From positions 28,961,746 to 29,025,745 of the forward strand of contig NC_134951.1 in NCBI RefSeq assembly GCF_965638725.1: a stretch of 64,000 nucleotides of DNA. Reading direction: 5' to 3'. The stretch's first letter is position 1. The number at the start of each line of letters is the position of its first letter. Source of the DNA: Aptenodytes patagonicus. Taxonomy: Eukaryota > Chordata > Aves > Sphenisciformes > Spheniscidae. The notes below the pieces were generated by a model that saw only the letters and a program-made list of their open reading frames with translations, had not been told where the DNA came from and made no database searches. The position numbers and the translations under genes were made by a program. Shown piece after piece: positions 1-11,995 of the stretch.

Positions 1-1741
1 TTTAAGGCATTTTTGTTATCATCCATACATCATAATAGCAATTATTCTCACTTGTAATCAGATTAGGTTAAACCAGAGTTGCTGTTTATCTTGCTGTTTA
101 TCTTTAAATTATTATTTTTGCTTTTAATTTCTTACACTTACAAGATCAAATAACAAGATATTTTGAAGGTAAAATTTAACCTTTACAATTTGAGGGGACT
201 CTTCACCAGAACAAAGGCTTTGCTCAGTTAGTTTTGAAATTAAGTTCAGTCTAACATAGCTCTAAGATGCTCTGCACTGCTGAATAGTTACCTGTCCTGT
301 AGCATCCAATGACCTTATCACCGTATTCCTTCTTAACCTTCTCTTCTGTACTTTCTTAACAATCTACCTATTCTCTCAAACTGTCCATTAATTAAGTTAA
401 TGCAAAGCAATTGTTCTTAACCTGTACGTAGCTTGAAAACGCTGGTTCAGATTCAGAGCAGAAATTGAACGACTGGAAACCAACCTGGGGTTTTTTCCCC
501 CCCGATTGTATTAGCTGGCCTATTTCTTCTTCGCAATATTTCTTCTCCCTATACATCTTGTGTGCTCACAAGGTTAGGATGATCCTTTTTTTTTCCAGTG
601 GCAAAAAGACAAATACTGCTACAGGCTTAGTGCTATCAACGGTGTGAAATTACAAATGTCTCTTTTCCTAGCATAGATGATAGCACTATGTATAAGAGGC
701 TGCACTAAGTGAAATTAAAACCACTGCACATCTATTATCAACTGTGACTTGGCTGCAGACATCAGGCATTTTTCTAAGTGCAACAGGTGTGCCATAATCA
801 GTCATGTAGAGCAAATGAATGCGGTGCTCTAAATGTATTATTTGATAGTAGTTTTAATTAAGAAATCCTGCTGTTTACCAGAACTTCAGTTAAATATAAT
901 GATCTTATTGCAAGGTACAATGAGCCTTCCAGATGTACGTGATAGAAAAAACACAGCAAACAGTAGATGCTTTCTATGCCTTACACTTTTTCTAAAGGTT
1001 CTTTTTTAAAATGGAGTGTGTTATGCATGCAAATTTTCAGATGACTAAAGGTAAGACAGATTTACAAGCTGTCGTCACCGTACTTTGTGCAATAGCTCTT
1101 AAAATTACTGATTGTGTCCTTCAAGCAGATCTTTGAATATAAGCTTTACAGTCTTTGAATTAATGATTCATCTTTGTAAAGACAAGAACAATCATGCCAC
1201 GACTACCAGGGATTTCGAGTAATTTATTTTAATTATTAGCAAGGAAGTAGTGACTTAGAAGGCTATGTTCTCTTGCGGATTTTAAGTAGATTAAAAGTAA
1301 CTTCTGAACAAATAAATAGGACTGAATGGACTTCTGATGAAAATGTTGATACGTAATTTGTGTTATCAAGTTCCATACTGTATGCTTCGATTTACTGATG
1401 TCCAAATGCATTGACAGTAAAGCCTACTCATATTAGTAACTAGGAACCCTACCCATTTTCATTTTAGCAGCTGAAATATACCCTTCCAATCTTTGCAAGT
1501 CGTTATTACATTTGGAGAGATTTCCTCTGGTTATAAACCCCTTGATAATAATTTGAAGGGATAGAGGAAAGGTGCATAAGAAAATAACTGCAACTTTTAG
1601 TACCTGTTTGGACACAGCTAGTGGGCTTTTAGTGAATCATTGGAATTACACAAATTCTCCACAATTATCTCTATAACTGATTCATTACTGAAGAGCAAAT
1701 ATGTGCATTATGCTGGCATGTGTATACTTGTACATACATAA

Positions 1742-2010
1742 TCATAGAATCATTTAGGTTGGAAAAGACCCTTAAGATCATCGAGTCCAACCATAAACCT
1801 AACACTGCCAAGCCAACCACTAAACCATGTCCCTAAGCACCTCACCTACACGTCTTTTAAATACCTCCAGGGATGGTGGCTCAACCACTTCCCTGGGCAG
1901 CCTGTTCCAATGCTTGGCAACCCTTTCCGTGAAGAAATTTTTCCTAATATCCAATCTAAACCTCCCCTGGTGCAACTTGAGGCCATTTCTTCTCATCCCA
2001 TCACTTGTAA
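1742..2010 (-). mobile_element. CR1 LINE 3' fragment
   Basis: Reading the minus strand, a reading frame encodes the end of CR1 ORF2 ([30 protein letters not shown]). A short 3' UTR follows and ends in the CR1 terminal motif ATGATTCTATGATT. The copy is 5'-truncated to about 270 bp, which is usual for CR1. It lies antisense in an HCRTR2 intron. The minus-strand ORF of 166 codons over this stretch is this fragment plus chance flanking codons. Confidence 0.9.
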
Positions 2011-2059
2011 TACATTTATGTGTGTTTACATAAATGCATATTTGTAAATGTTTCTGTAT

Positions 2060-2083
2060 ACACACACACACACGCACACACAC
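2060..2083. repeat. (CA)n microsatellite
   Basis: A short imperfect CA dinucleotide run, interrupted by one CG, beside the CR1 fragment in an HCRTR2 intron. Confidence 0.8.
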
Positions 2084-4169
2084 TTCTGAAGTGTTATGCT
2101 CCTTAGATGGTACTGGTTCAACTATGCATCTGTGGGTATATAGCTGCTCTTTTTTTTCTTTTTTTCCTGATAAAATTCTTGCTGTATTATTGCCTATTAG
2201 TAGCAAAGCCCAGGTGCATGCCAGGTAAAGACTGAGGAAAATAGGACTCTTTAGAAAGGTTCTCAATACAAACTCCTGAAGATTTAGCAATATAATATAT
2301 AGTACAGTGAGATTGTACATTGTATACAGTCCTACCTTTGATCACCTCTTGCTATTTATTGCTTAAATACCAGAAAAGACCCTTCTACCTGCACACACAG
2401 GTACAAACCATGTACACAGTCATGTCTAACATTTCTGTAGAAATAGCCATTCACAATTTTGAGCCAAGATAATGTTTCTCTTCATCTAAATTGCATCTAG
2501 CTACAATGAAAGCTGGTCACTGGTTTCTTCAAGTGAATCTTTGGCATAATCAGGAGGGAGAGATTTGGCTGAATTTCCCTGCTTCCATCTCCAGTTCTTG
2601 CTACAATATGGTAACTCAGTATGACTGAAAAGCTTCTGCTTCAGAGTTAGAAGAACAGAATATCAAAGCACCCCTGATAAGCCAGAGTCAGCATCTCAGT
2701 AGTGCATGGCAAAGGCACATTGCAGTACTACACCCCACAGCTAAGTAGGGTAAACCCCTTGCAATAGGACAGACGTGTCCATGTATGAAACTGATACTGC
2801 TGATTTCAGCTGAACGGGTGGGAACCTGCAGTAGAGGTAAGTGCAAGGTTGGGTTTTTTTGCTTTATGTCCCTAGAGATGTTAGTGAAAAATAAATGTTA
2901 TAACGTATCCCCCATTCTGCTTCACTGATTTCCTGTTCATTACAACACAACTTTGCCAAAACATTCCAATAGTTGTAAATCAGGTTTGACGGTGCACACA
3001 AATGCTAAATTAAGGGCTTGTCTATGCAAGGAAGCTATTCACAAAAAAAACCAAAAACCAACATAATAGCTATTCTGAAATGCATGCTTTTATTTTAGAA
3101 CAAATATTCCCTTTTCAGCTTACTTTTTTTTTTCTGAAATAAATATCCAAAATTTCATTTTTTTTTAGTCAGTTTGTGTGGATAAGCCCTAATTTTTAAA
3201 ATGGTACAATAGACAATTTGAATTTTGCAGATACTTTTAAACATGAATTATTTTACACTCATGAGACTAGTCACCCTGCAGACAATTGCACTATGCATTA
3301 AAAAACCTATATTTCTACCCAAAAAGGTTTTCATAATGTATAACATTGAAAACATTATAAATGTCATTGTAATAGAGTTCTCTGAGAAAGTCCTTGCCAT
3401 CTGTAGTCTTTCACATTTCACTTCAGGCAGGAAATAATTTTGAAGAACTGAAGCAAAATTGCTTTATTTGGCTTGGCTTATGTGAGGGCACAGAAAACAA
3501 AAACCAAGATATTTTTTTTTTTAATAGCATGGTGCTACATCTACCCGTTGCAAGGTGTGTTTGGCTAACCTAATTCTTCCTGTGGCTTGGCACTCTTCCA
3601 TGATTCCCCTCTATTCATCACTGTATATACATTCAGTTTTGAAGAGCTTTGCAGGGAGATCCACACTTCAGCTGTGATTTCTTTAGCTGCTTCGTTGTCA
3701 TCTAGATTGCATATTTGGAAATTTTATGGCACTTAAAACTATGTAGGCTTTAAATTCTTGTTTTCCAATGCTGAAAAGCTGTTTAGTATCTTAAATTAGC
3801 AGCATATTAATGGATAAACTACTCTGTCATATAATAAAACATTTAGTGTAGAACTTTATAGCAACACAATTGCAGTAGTAGGGTTGGTAAGTGTGATAGT
3901 CTAAAGAGACAAGCAAGGCAAGGCATTTGGGAAGTAAAGGCAATTTTAAAACATCAGTTGATATATTTGGATAAAACGTGATTTTTTATGCAGACCTTCA
4001 AATGTGTCTGAAATCTGGTTTGTTTCTTCCAGCTACATCAATTAATTTAATAAAAAAGAATACTTCTCCCTGCAAGCTTACATTGTGTATGTCAACATCT
4101 CTACTTTTCTTGTTACAACTACCCACAGTTCCTAGTTTTTCAAAGTGCCCCTTACTTTGTCTTTTTTAG

Positions 4170-4390
4170 ATCCCAGGAACTTCTTCTGTTGTTCAGAAAA
4201 AATGGAAGCCTCTGCAGTCCTCAGCACAGCCCCGGGGGCTGGGACAATCAACAAAGTCAAAGATTAGCGCTGTGGCAGCTGAAATAAAACAGATTCATGC
4301 AAGAAGGAAAACAGCACGTATGCTAATGGTTGTCCTCCTGGTTTTTGCACTTTGCTATCTACCAATTAGCATCCTCAATGTCTTGAAAAG
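4170..4390 (+). CDS. HCRTR2: HCRTR2 exon: intracellular loop 3 and TM6 (partial gene)
   Basis: Orexin receptor type 2 is a class A G-protein-coupled receptor of the plasma membrane. It binds orexin-A and -B and signals mainly through Gq in arousal and feeding circuits. This 221-nt exon begins in phase 0 after a tttttttag acceptor and ends at AAAAG|gtaaag in phase 2. It reads IPGTSSVVQKKWKPL, a basic loop with AEIKQIHARRKTARML, and then TM6 with VLLVFALCYLPISILN, which carries the class A CxxP-type signature (CYLP). This segment is nearly identical to the mammalian protein as I remember it. It is the first HCRTR2 exon in the window; the start codon and TM1-5 lie upstream, outside it. Orexin receptor 1 is the only serious alternative, but mammals have it elsewhere and birds are thought to lack it. 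Confidence 0.96.
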
Positions 4391-5779
4391 GTAAAGTTTA
4401 TCCCAAAATATAAACACTTGGTAAAGCTTTCTGTCAAAAAAAAAAATCCTCTGTTACTAAATTCCTCTTCTTCTGGCAGATGCTTTTGAAGGAGAAGCTT
4501 ACTTATTTCATGATAAAGAAATTGAAAATAATCATACACTTGCAAGAAAAAACATATCTAACCTATCCATAGTATTTAAACTAAAGGCCAGACTGTGGAA
4601 CCCTTATTAGCAAGCTCTTCCTCATGAAAATGACCTAGCCTATCTCCTCATTAAAACCTGTCATTTACATGGGATTACACCTTGTTTGCTGTAAATGGAC
4701 CCATGGAAGCGCATTTACCTAAAGCAGCAGCTGAAGTTTAGCAGGAGAGTGTCGTGTTGTGGCTTGGCCCTAGGGACTGTGAAATGCTGGGTTCAAACCC
4801 AAGCCCCGTCATGTACAATTTTGAGACCTTAGGCTAACCCTTTAGTTTGCCTATGAAGCTTTGTTTTACTTATTTGCCCTTTTCTCTCCTTTTCATCTGA
4901 GACATAATTGTTTACACTCTGGTTTTTGTACAGTGCCTGACAGGCTAAGGCTTTGGTATAGTTATATCTCATGAGACCTCTGGAATACCGATAAATAATG
5001 ACATACAGCAGAAGATTTGAATACCCTAAAAAACAACCAGGCTTTTATTGGTGTTTGAGGAACATTTTAGTTTTTAAGGAATAGTTTCAAGTTGGATATG
5101 AAGGCTTAAATACATCCCACTCAATTCTGGCACTTTTCTGAGGCCTGATTTAAGTACTTTTCGTCCTCAGGTCCCTTAGTAGGCAATGTGGAGAGAAAGA
5201 AGTGTTTCTAGAAGGCAGTTCAGGCCACCTACGGTCTGAACCACAGAGGAATTATGCAGGCTGCCTCGACTGCAATAGCAGAGTAGGCCCATAGTTAGAT
5301 TTTCACTTAAATGGCAAAAGATAGGTGTAAGGAATCTGGGCAAAGCAGGTTTCTCTGGAGGGCAGAAGCTGCTACCGTGGCCTCAGTTTTAGGGCTAGTT
5401 CAGTGCCTTTCCAATTCCAGAGCCCCTGTTTATTGGAGAGTGGACCTAGAGCTGGGAACCTCAATGACATGAATAGGTCAAAAGCATCTTTTCGTGACTT
5501 ATCTGACACCAGGTGACTTTGGTTACTTAACAGAAGTCATGCATCTGCACCATTGCAAACTAAAGTACTGATGGTTTCTGTTGTGCTAAACCACCAAGAC
5601 AGGAGGCAGAGGGGTGGGGCGAGGACTTTATTCTCTCAAGAAAGCGAGCACTGTTGAGTCAGCTTTTCTGTGATACTGCAAATAGGTCATCAGAGATAAA
5701 ATTAGGCTAGAAGTTGCCAAATCCTTTTATATGGTTTCTAATTTTGCCATCCTTCAGGTTTGCTTTTCTTTTTCTGTAG
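4391..5779 (+). other. HCRTR2: HCRTR2 intron
   Basis: GT-AG intron of 1,389 bp. It holds a possible ancient SINE (4735-4960) and nothing else I can identify. Confidence 0.85.
4735..4960 (+). repeat. Ancient MIR-like (tRNA-derived) SINE, degraded
   Basis: The stretch has parts of a MIR element in the right order: a B-box-like GGTTCAAACCC at about 4790, a later 'gagaccttaggctaaccctttag' type core (tRNA-SINE 'tgaccttgggcaa' region), and 'gtacagtgcctgaca' near the end, close to the MIR 3' part. It is too diverged to call without a profile search, and coordinates are approximate. Confidence 0.45.
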
Positions 5780-5901
5780 GGTTTTTGGGATGTTTAATCA
5801 TGCTGATGACAGAGAAACTGTATACGCTTGGTTCACGTTCTCACACTGGCTTGTATATGCAAACAGTGCAGCCAATCCTATTATTTATAACTTCCTCAGT
5901 G
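5780..5901 (+). CDS. HCRTR2: HCRTR2 exon: extracellular loop 3 and TM7
   Basis: This 122-nt exon follows tttttctgtag and ends CTCAGTG|gtaagt. Spliced in phase 2 to the preceding exon it reads VFGMFNHADDRETVYAW, then TFSHWLVYANSAANPIIYNF. This is extracellular loop 3 and TM7 with the conserved NPxxY motif (NPIIY), which class A receptors need for activation. Loop residues HADD differ slightly from the mammalian HTED at this point, by memory. It ends in phase 1. Confidence 0.96.
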
Positions 5902-7015
5902 GTAAGTTACAGTTACCTAGAATTCAAGTTTGATGTATAGTTTGAATGTAATGAGCCATAGCAAATAAGATTAATGACTGTGTAACATCAGCCCAGCTCC
6001 TCCGGTGGGAGCTAGATCCTCTTCTTGGAACAAGTTGCCTGAAGTATCCCATTACCTTCAGGCTATCTACCTATAACTAAACTAAACAGTGCCAGGGCCC
6101 GAGTCCAAGTGCTTGAATTTGACTGTCCATGCCATTATTTTGGTAGAGAAGTCCCTGGCATGATTTTGGTCTGAAACAATTACCATTCCCCTAAAAAATC
6201 CCTGGATACTGTCTGGGAGGTAGCACAGGCCAGGGGCTGTCCCCAGTTGGCATTTTATATGCAGGTATTGGGTTTTGGAGGCTGTGAGTCTTTAATCGTA
6301 CTTGCATGACCAGACTGTGCCAACTAAGTTCAGGGCCAAAGAACTGGCCAGGATGCTGTTTACTTCCTAGTATAGATTTGTCTTAGTTTGTATTTGTCTT
6401 ATTTGGCTATGGACAGCAGAATCAGGACTTAAAGTGGTGCTATTGCAGCTAAATACAGGGAGGCAAAAGTCTGTTGATCCTCACTACACATTTCCCCACT
6501 GTAGTTTTTTTGTGGTGTGTAGTGTGAGGATGATTTGAACAATTTACTCTGAGCCCCCCAAAAGCAGACTAATGGGCTGTCGAACACTTTGAATCTTCTT
6601 TTAAAATGTATTCAAGATGAAATACAAATTAGCCATGCCCTCTCATTTCACGTGTCAAGTAATGATTCAGTCATTTAAGCCTACGATTGCTCAATTACTT
6701 GTTTTTTTAAAATATGTTGTTAATCAGCAGACTCTCCATGACATGATTTCATAAATCATTGTAGTTTGTCTATTCTGTCTAGCCAAGAATAATTTAGGTT
6801 TCATACCATACCTCACATATCTTCTTACAAAGGTTATGTTTTTTCTGTCTTTCTCCAAGATGTTGAAATTGTGATTTCCTACTTCTGCATTAGAAGAACA
6901 TCTGGGTGTTTTGGGTTGGTTTTGCTTTAGGTAGCTGCTTTTTTCTAATCTATAAAGTTTGTTGAAACACGGTTTATAGTACAATTTTTTCATGAGTCTT
7001 TTTTGTGGTTGACAG
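5902..7015 (+). other. HCRTR2: HCRTR2 intron
   Basis: GT-AG intron of 1,114 bp ending in gttgacag. I see no repeat or coding segment in it. A 118-codon minus-strand frame across its right end is the reverse of the next exon and is not a gene. Confidence 0.85.
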
Positions 7016-7239
7016 GGAAATTTAGAGAAGAATTTAAAGCAGCATTTTCTTGTTGCATCTTTGGCATTCGCAGTCAGCATGATGAACGGCTCGCCAGAGG
7101 TCGTGCCAGTACAGAGAGTCGGAAATCCTTGACCACCCAGATCAGCAATTTTGATAACATTTCAAAACTTTCTGAACACGTTGTATTGACCAACATAAAC
7201 ACAATTCCAGCAAATGGTACTGCACCTATTACCCACTGA
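7016..7239 (+). CDS. HCRTR2: HCRTR2 exon: helix 8 and C-terminal tail, read-through end
   Basis: Joined in phase 1 to the TM7 exon, the frame continues GKFREEFKAAFSCCIFG, which is helix 8 and a palmitoylation-type CC. Next comes RASTESRKSLTTQISNFDNI, a Ser/Thr-rich tail almost identical to mammalian receptors. If nothing is spliced out, the tail ends ANGTAPITH and TGA at 7237-7239, a length like that of the mammalian protein. A GT at 7217-7218 inside the AATGGT codons could act as a donor (ATG|GTACTG, only moderate) to the exon at 8878. The two alternatives share everything up to Asn-Gly. An AATAAA follows at 7543-7548. Confidence 0.94.
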
Positions 7240-7542
7240 TAGTATACTTGTCCCTATGTCTTTTGATGGTGTGGAAGTAAAATTTAATTGTGTGTACAAC
7301 AATATTTGAATCTGAGGACGATGCAATGAGAGAAAGGTGTTTGCAATTAAGAACTGACTGTAAGAAAAGTAACTTACAAGAAATATTTTATAGAATATGC
7401 TACAACTTTGGTTATATATTGATGAAACAAAATTTCGTCTTGTTTATTTCAAAAGTTGAGTTGCAATTGGGGAGGGGGTAAGGTAATCATATTGTATATA
7501 AATATTTTCTTTGGATTCCTACTTCTTTTAGACTCCTAAGTA

Positions 7543-7548
7543 AATAAA
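7543..7548 (+). terminator. Candidate poly(A) signal, short HCRTR2 transcript
   Basis: AATAAA about 300 bp after the stop at 7239. Placement only; no cleavage-site evidence. Confidence 0.45.
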
Positions 7549-8458
7549 GAACAGGTACCTGAAAGTGTGAAAATAATTTTCCCTGGAGTTGCAATGTGTT
7601 TATAAACAGCTATATTCTACTCAGAGCTAATTCTCTGAAGTTGTGGTCTATTTTATAACAAATATTATAACCAAAATTGGGTGTACATATTGAACTACCT
7701 GAATGTCCTTGACTGTTTCAAATTATCTGCTTACCATCCATTCTGCTCTGAGTTGGACTGATCAAGTAAGAAATTCACATTAATTTCTTTTCTCACATTT
7801 TCTGTTATCCTTCCCGTTGGGTTATTGTGTGTATTCAGGAACAGCTGGGAAGCCACTCTTGATTTTTCTCCAATACAGGTTGATAAACAAATGAACATAG
7901 TCTGAAATGAAAGGCAGAAGTTGTTCAAGCTTTCCCAGTTCTGGGCAAACACTGAAATGATTGTGCAATTCCCTAGCTTTGTGAATAGATGGAAAATGGC
8001 ATGTAATTTATTATCTGATATTTCTCATTACAGTATATTTTATATCCCAGCAGGACTTTGCAAAGGACTGCAAATACAGGATCCATCCCTCCTCTCCTAG
8101 GGATGTGAACATTGGTTGTCTAGAAACTATCTCAGACACTATAGGCTGGGACTATGTAAGATATATATTGATAACAGAGAAATTGGTATCTCCAAGGACG
8201 GCTAACCTGTTCCTAAAATATATATCTAAAAAGAATTAAATAAATTACCTCTGAAGAAGTCTGGTCTTTTCACTTACTATAGAAGGAATGTTTTTTTCCT
8301 GAATTCAGCTTGCTTTTCTCCAGTAGTGTTGCCATTCCTATATGTAAGGCACAAGCAAGGTTACAGCCATGAAACCCAGGTGACAGTGTGGCTGTAGATG
8401 ACCTTTTACTCTATATTGATTATTTGTCATCATTCTCTTCTCCCTGCCTGTCCTGTGC

Positions 8459-8531
8459 TCAGGCAGGGGGGTTGGACTAGATGATCTTTAAAGGTCTCTT
8501 CCAACCCAAACCATTCTATGATTCTGTGATT
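8459..8531 (+). mobile_element. CR1 LINE 3' tail fragment
   Basis: A short CR1 3' end in plus orientation: 'gcaggggggttggactagatgatctttaaaggtc', then 'ttccaacccaaaccattctatgattctgtgatt'. Only about 70 bp of 3' UTR remain. Confidence 0.9.
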
Positions 8532-8877
8532 GACTTGTACACAGGAAGCTGTAGTGCTCTGCTGGTCACAGTGGCATCTGGATAAGGAACCACAGCGCAA
8601 TTTACCAAATAATGCATATTAAATAAGTAGTAGAACACATCAGAAAAGTTTAAAAGTAAGAAAATCAAGGTTTATGCATCAAAAATCCCCTCAGACTTCA
8701 GTCAAGAAGTCTTTGCTTAAAATTCGCAAGCGCAATTTGGAACATTTTCTGGCAGATCATTTTGCTAATAGATCATCACCTGCATAGTGTTCAGAGAGTG
8801 ACAATCACAGCGTGAGCCAGTCAGCTACCTGATACAAACAGCAAAATCATCTTAAAGTCTTTTTTTTTATCTTACAG

Positions 8878-9071
8878 GTATCCCAGCTACACTCAGCCCA
8901 TTGAAATCAGTGGAACTGCATCTCCACATACCAGGGATGAACATGACTTCAAATTTAGATGAAGCTGTGAGGGTTTCTGCAGAAGACACTGCCAACACAG
9001 AGAATGTAGAGTGGGACAAATTTGTCCCTAGCATAACTAAACTTACCTCAATGGAGTTACAGCAAGGATGA
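8878..9071 (+). CDS. HCRTR2: HCRTR2 candidate alternative terminal exon (long C-tail)
   Basis: After a strong polypyrimidine tract and acceptor, an open frame in the required phase starts by completing the Gly codon left by a donor at 7216|7217. It runs 63 further codons to TGA at 9069-9071. It reads IPATLSPLKSVELHLHIPG at the start, has NMTSNLDEAVRVSAEDTA in the middle and ends TSMELQQG. The resulting receptor would be about 57 residues longer than the 444-residue mammalian form. I recall the cloned chicken orexin receptor being reported as 501 residues, which fits, but I cannot check that here. A poly(A) signal lies at 9686-9691. The weak part is the non-consensus donor; the acceptor and frame are good. 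Confidence 0.7.
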
Positions 9072-9685
9072 CTTTGGCTCAATACATGTAAGACCACCAG
9101 AGAATTGCACATGCTTTTAGCTGTGTTACAGACTACAACAACCAGACAAAGGGATTCCTTCAAAGCGACTGCCTCTCCTATTTCTTCTCAGTCTTACAGA
9201 AACCTACTTACCTCAGTATGAGCTAAAGAACATGTCTTTACAGGTCTTTTTAAAGATTGGATTGTATCATACTTTGTAAATACTGTAGATATTTATTTTT
9301 ATATATTTTAGATGCTGTGGAATGTTCTAAAATGTATCATATAAAGAACTCAAGTATTTGAAAGAAGTCTCAAACATCATTTATTTATATCCTGTTTCTA
9401 TAAATGAGTGACTTATTTACAAGGAATGCTTACTTATGCACTAGTGATATACTGGAATTACTTTGCACTTCTTTTTCCGCTAATTCACTTGTAGTAAATT
9501 CTACGTTCATTATGGAACTTTCACTTCAGATTGATTCCGGGAGATTCCAGGCTACTTTTCTAAGCACAGACATGCTTCTAAGATGTGAACGCAAAGTGCT
9601 GCAAGTAACACGTTTTCATAAGATTACACTAAATAGTCGATTATTTTTTTTCTTCAGACTCGAGTGCCTAAAAAGTAACTACTTA

Positions 9686-9691
9686 AATAAA
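9686..9691 (+). terminator. Candidate poly(A) signal, long HCRTR2 transcript
   Basis: AATAAA about 615 bp after the stop of the alternative terminal exon. Other A-rich near-matches occur at about 9975, so the true site is open. Confidence 0.4.
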
Positions 9692-10593
9692 ACTTATGTG
9701 ATGCTCAAAGGTACTATAAGCTCAAAATTCCTACTCAGGCCAATAGGAATAACAAGTGTCAGCACCCCTGAAGGACAGGACATTTTTGCTTTGGTAGCTC
9801 CTTTTAGTCCATAATGTCTGCAAGTGTCGCTCCAGAAGACCTCTGAGGATCTTTAAAATAGAAAACATTGGTTATCTTGCTTGCTTTCACGATTTATCTC
9901 TCAGCTGCCATTTAATACTAATTATACAAACAACAGATTTTTATACCAAGAAAATATTGACTTTTCAACAATTAAAATAAAATATTTCTCTCTGGAAATT
10001 ATAGAGGTGATATCTCATTGGACCCGTAGATCAAGTACTCACCTACCCGTTTTCCATTTATAGGATAAGCTCCCTGGCCTGGGGCTTCCTACCATGCGTT
10101 GCAATTTTTCTTCTTAAAGAACGAAGATGATGCATCATTGGAGACTTAGTCTACTAGGGGAATGTGGCCTATTGGTTAGAAAGAGGCTAATCTATAAGAA
10201 CCTCAGCTACAATCTCCCTGTGGCACTATTCTTGCATTTCAGTTAAGATTTTTCAAAAGGAAGGGTAAGATGGAAGGGAGGACTTGTTTTTCAGTAAAAA
10301 GCATTTGGCATAGAAAGCAAACATTCTCACATGTTCAAATGTTTCTGAAAAGCCAATTATTCATAGACGAGGTGTTATTTGACTAACTTATGTAAATATT
10401 TTTGCTAGGATTTATTTTGACCGAATGTCATGCGATATGCTATCATGACAGCTATAGTTTTATGAAGTGCTTAATCACGTTATGCTTTAGCATTACCCAA
10501 CAGCTGTTTCACTTGACATTGTTGCAATTACTCCTCGTTTACACTGGTGTAAAGTGAGAGAAAAAATTTTGCATTTGTTTGTATATTAAAGTT

Positions 10594-10659
10594 TTCTTTT
10601 TCTATTAAAAAAGAAAAAGGAGAATATTCTTTTTCTATTAAAAAAGAATAAGGAGAAAT
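10594..10659. repeat. Two-copy 33-bp tandem duplication with internal hairpin
   Basis: The unit starts ttctttttctattaaaaaag and recurs at 10594-10626 and 10627-10659 with very few differences. Each unit is itself an inverted repeat (TTCTTTTT and AAAAAAGAA around a 4-5 nt loop). Confidence 0.85.
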
Positions 10660-11942
10660 ACCTAAATGGAAAGAACACTTAAACATCAAATAAAATCATA
10701 GGAATTCCTCTATTCCTATGTGTAAGCTTAATTTTTTAGTATAGCTATTATGTCATTGTTATTTCAAGAAATAATTTCTCTTTGTCTCTTCTAAGAAAAG
10801 AAAACCCAAATAATTGTGGAAACTACAGCAGGATTTGATTTCATAGCTGTTGCAATTCCTTTGCCATTAGAAGACTATTTTTGCTCTTCAGTCGCAGAAA
10901 ATGTAGTATTCTTAAAGTGTGTGGAAAAAGATATAATTTTTCTATATCATTTGAAATTATTAGAAAAACAGCTGCTGAATTAAAAAATTACAGAAATGGG
11001 AGAATGGAATTTGAAAAGTCTTCTAATTTTTTCTTTTGTTTTGATATAAGTAAATAAAAAGTCAAAAAGTTAAAAACTAGTATAGTAATCTAACTGCAAA
11101 GTAATTATCAGTAATCATTTAATTGGGCCTCAACCCACTGCTGAAAAATGTCAATTATGCCAAAATTTTGCAAACCTATACCTTCATTTCAGAAAATGTA
11201 TTTTTATCTTTTCCTTGAAGAGAGAGTAAGAAAGTAGAAAGTAAACGGCTATCTAAGTAAACTCTGTTGCTATAAAAGGGGAGTATGCATACTTTTCAAA
11301 CATAAAAGGTCATGGGTGCCTGTGGAAGACCAGCAAAATTCTCATGCCTTGTCAGGTGTGCTGCCCACATCCCAGTGAGATGAACGGGGCGGGGTGGTGG
11401 TGGTGGCAAAGCTCATGGAAAAACCGTAAGTAGCATCTTTCTAAAGGGAGGTTGAATACTACCTGTTAACTCAAATTGTCGTCTTTTTGCTACTACCTTA
11501 ATGCCAGTGGGATAAATTGTGTTAATCTGAGGTGAGAACACCACTAAAGGTCATCAGTAGTTTTTGACTCCTGCAGGTCTCCTGTGACATGTTAGAAATG
11601 GAGGTTCTGGCCCTAATTTTCTTTTGTGTAAGAGAAAAATTTCTCTTTTGTTCTCTTTGTTCTCTTTTCCTATTTTCACTTAGATCCCAAAAATTACAAT
11701 GTTCCAACATTCCTAGGAATTTCTCTTAGCCATAACCTTAACTTAACAGTACTTTTTGTGTGGAGAATATAAATAAAATATGAGACATTCATTGACAAAT
11801 GATTCTGGGTTTTTCTCTGGCCGGATTTTTGTTGAGTAAATAGAATATCTTTGAGGCACAAGTGATACAATCAGAGCTTATCTAAGATTTGAAATTCTAA
11901 GGATAGGTAGAAAGTGTTAACTAATTCTTGCCGGAGAATACA

Positions 11943-11995
11943 GTTATCAAGCTAAAGATTGGTTAAATATGGTTATCAAGCTAAAGATTTGGTTA
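11943..11995. repeat. Short direct repeat, two copies
   Basis: gttatcaagctaaagatt followed by ggtta occurs at 11943-11965 and again at 11972-11995, with one extra T in the second copy. It looks like a local duplication by replication slippage. Confidence 0.8.

Larger units (their letters stand above)
1..4169 (+). other. HCRTR2: HCRTR2 intron upstream of the ICL3/TM6 exon
   Basis: AT-rich non-coding DNA ending in a polypyrimidine tract and AG at 4168-4169. No exon is recognisable in it, so the earlier HCRTR2 exons must lie left of the window. The only identifiable contents are a CR1 fragment (1742-2010) and a short CA repeat. Open frames here are short and resemble no protein I know. Confidence 0.75.
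7240..8877 (+). other. HCRTR2: HCRTR2 3' UTR of the short form, or intron of the long form
   Basis: Directly after the short-form stop is AT-rich sequence with a poly(A) signal at 7543-7548. A CR1 tail lies further on. The region ends with a strong T-rich tract and acceptor, ttttttttatcttacag at 8861-8877, which would make it an intron for the long form. Confidence 0.6.

Noticed and set aside
1820-2320. Minus-strand ORF of 166 codons
   Set aside because: Its C-terminal part is the CR1 ORF2 end and the rest is flanking DNA that includes a CA repeat. Not a host gene.
8867-9163. Minus-strand ORF of 98 codons
   Set aside because: Antisense shadow of the HCRTR2 alternative terminal exon.
9404-9814. 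Plus-strand ORF of 136 codons
   Set aside because: No recognisable domain or splice context. It lies in the probable HCRTR2 3' UTR and contains a poly(A) signal.
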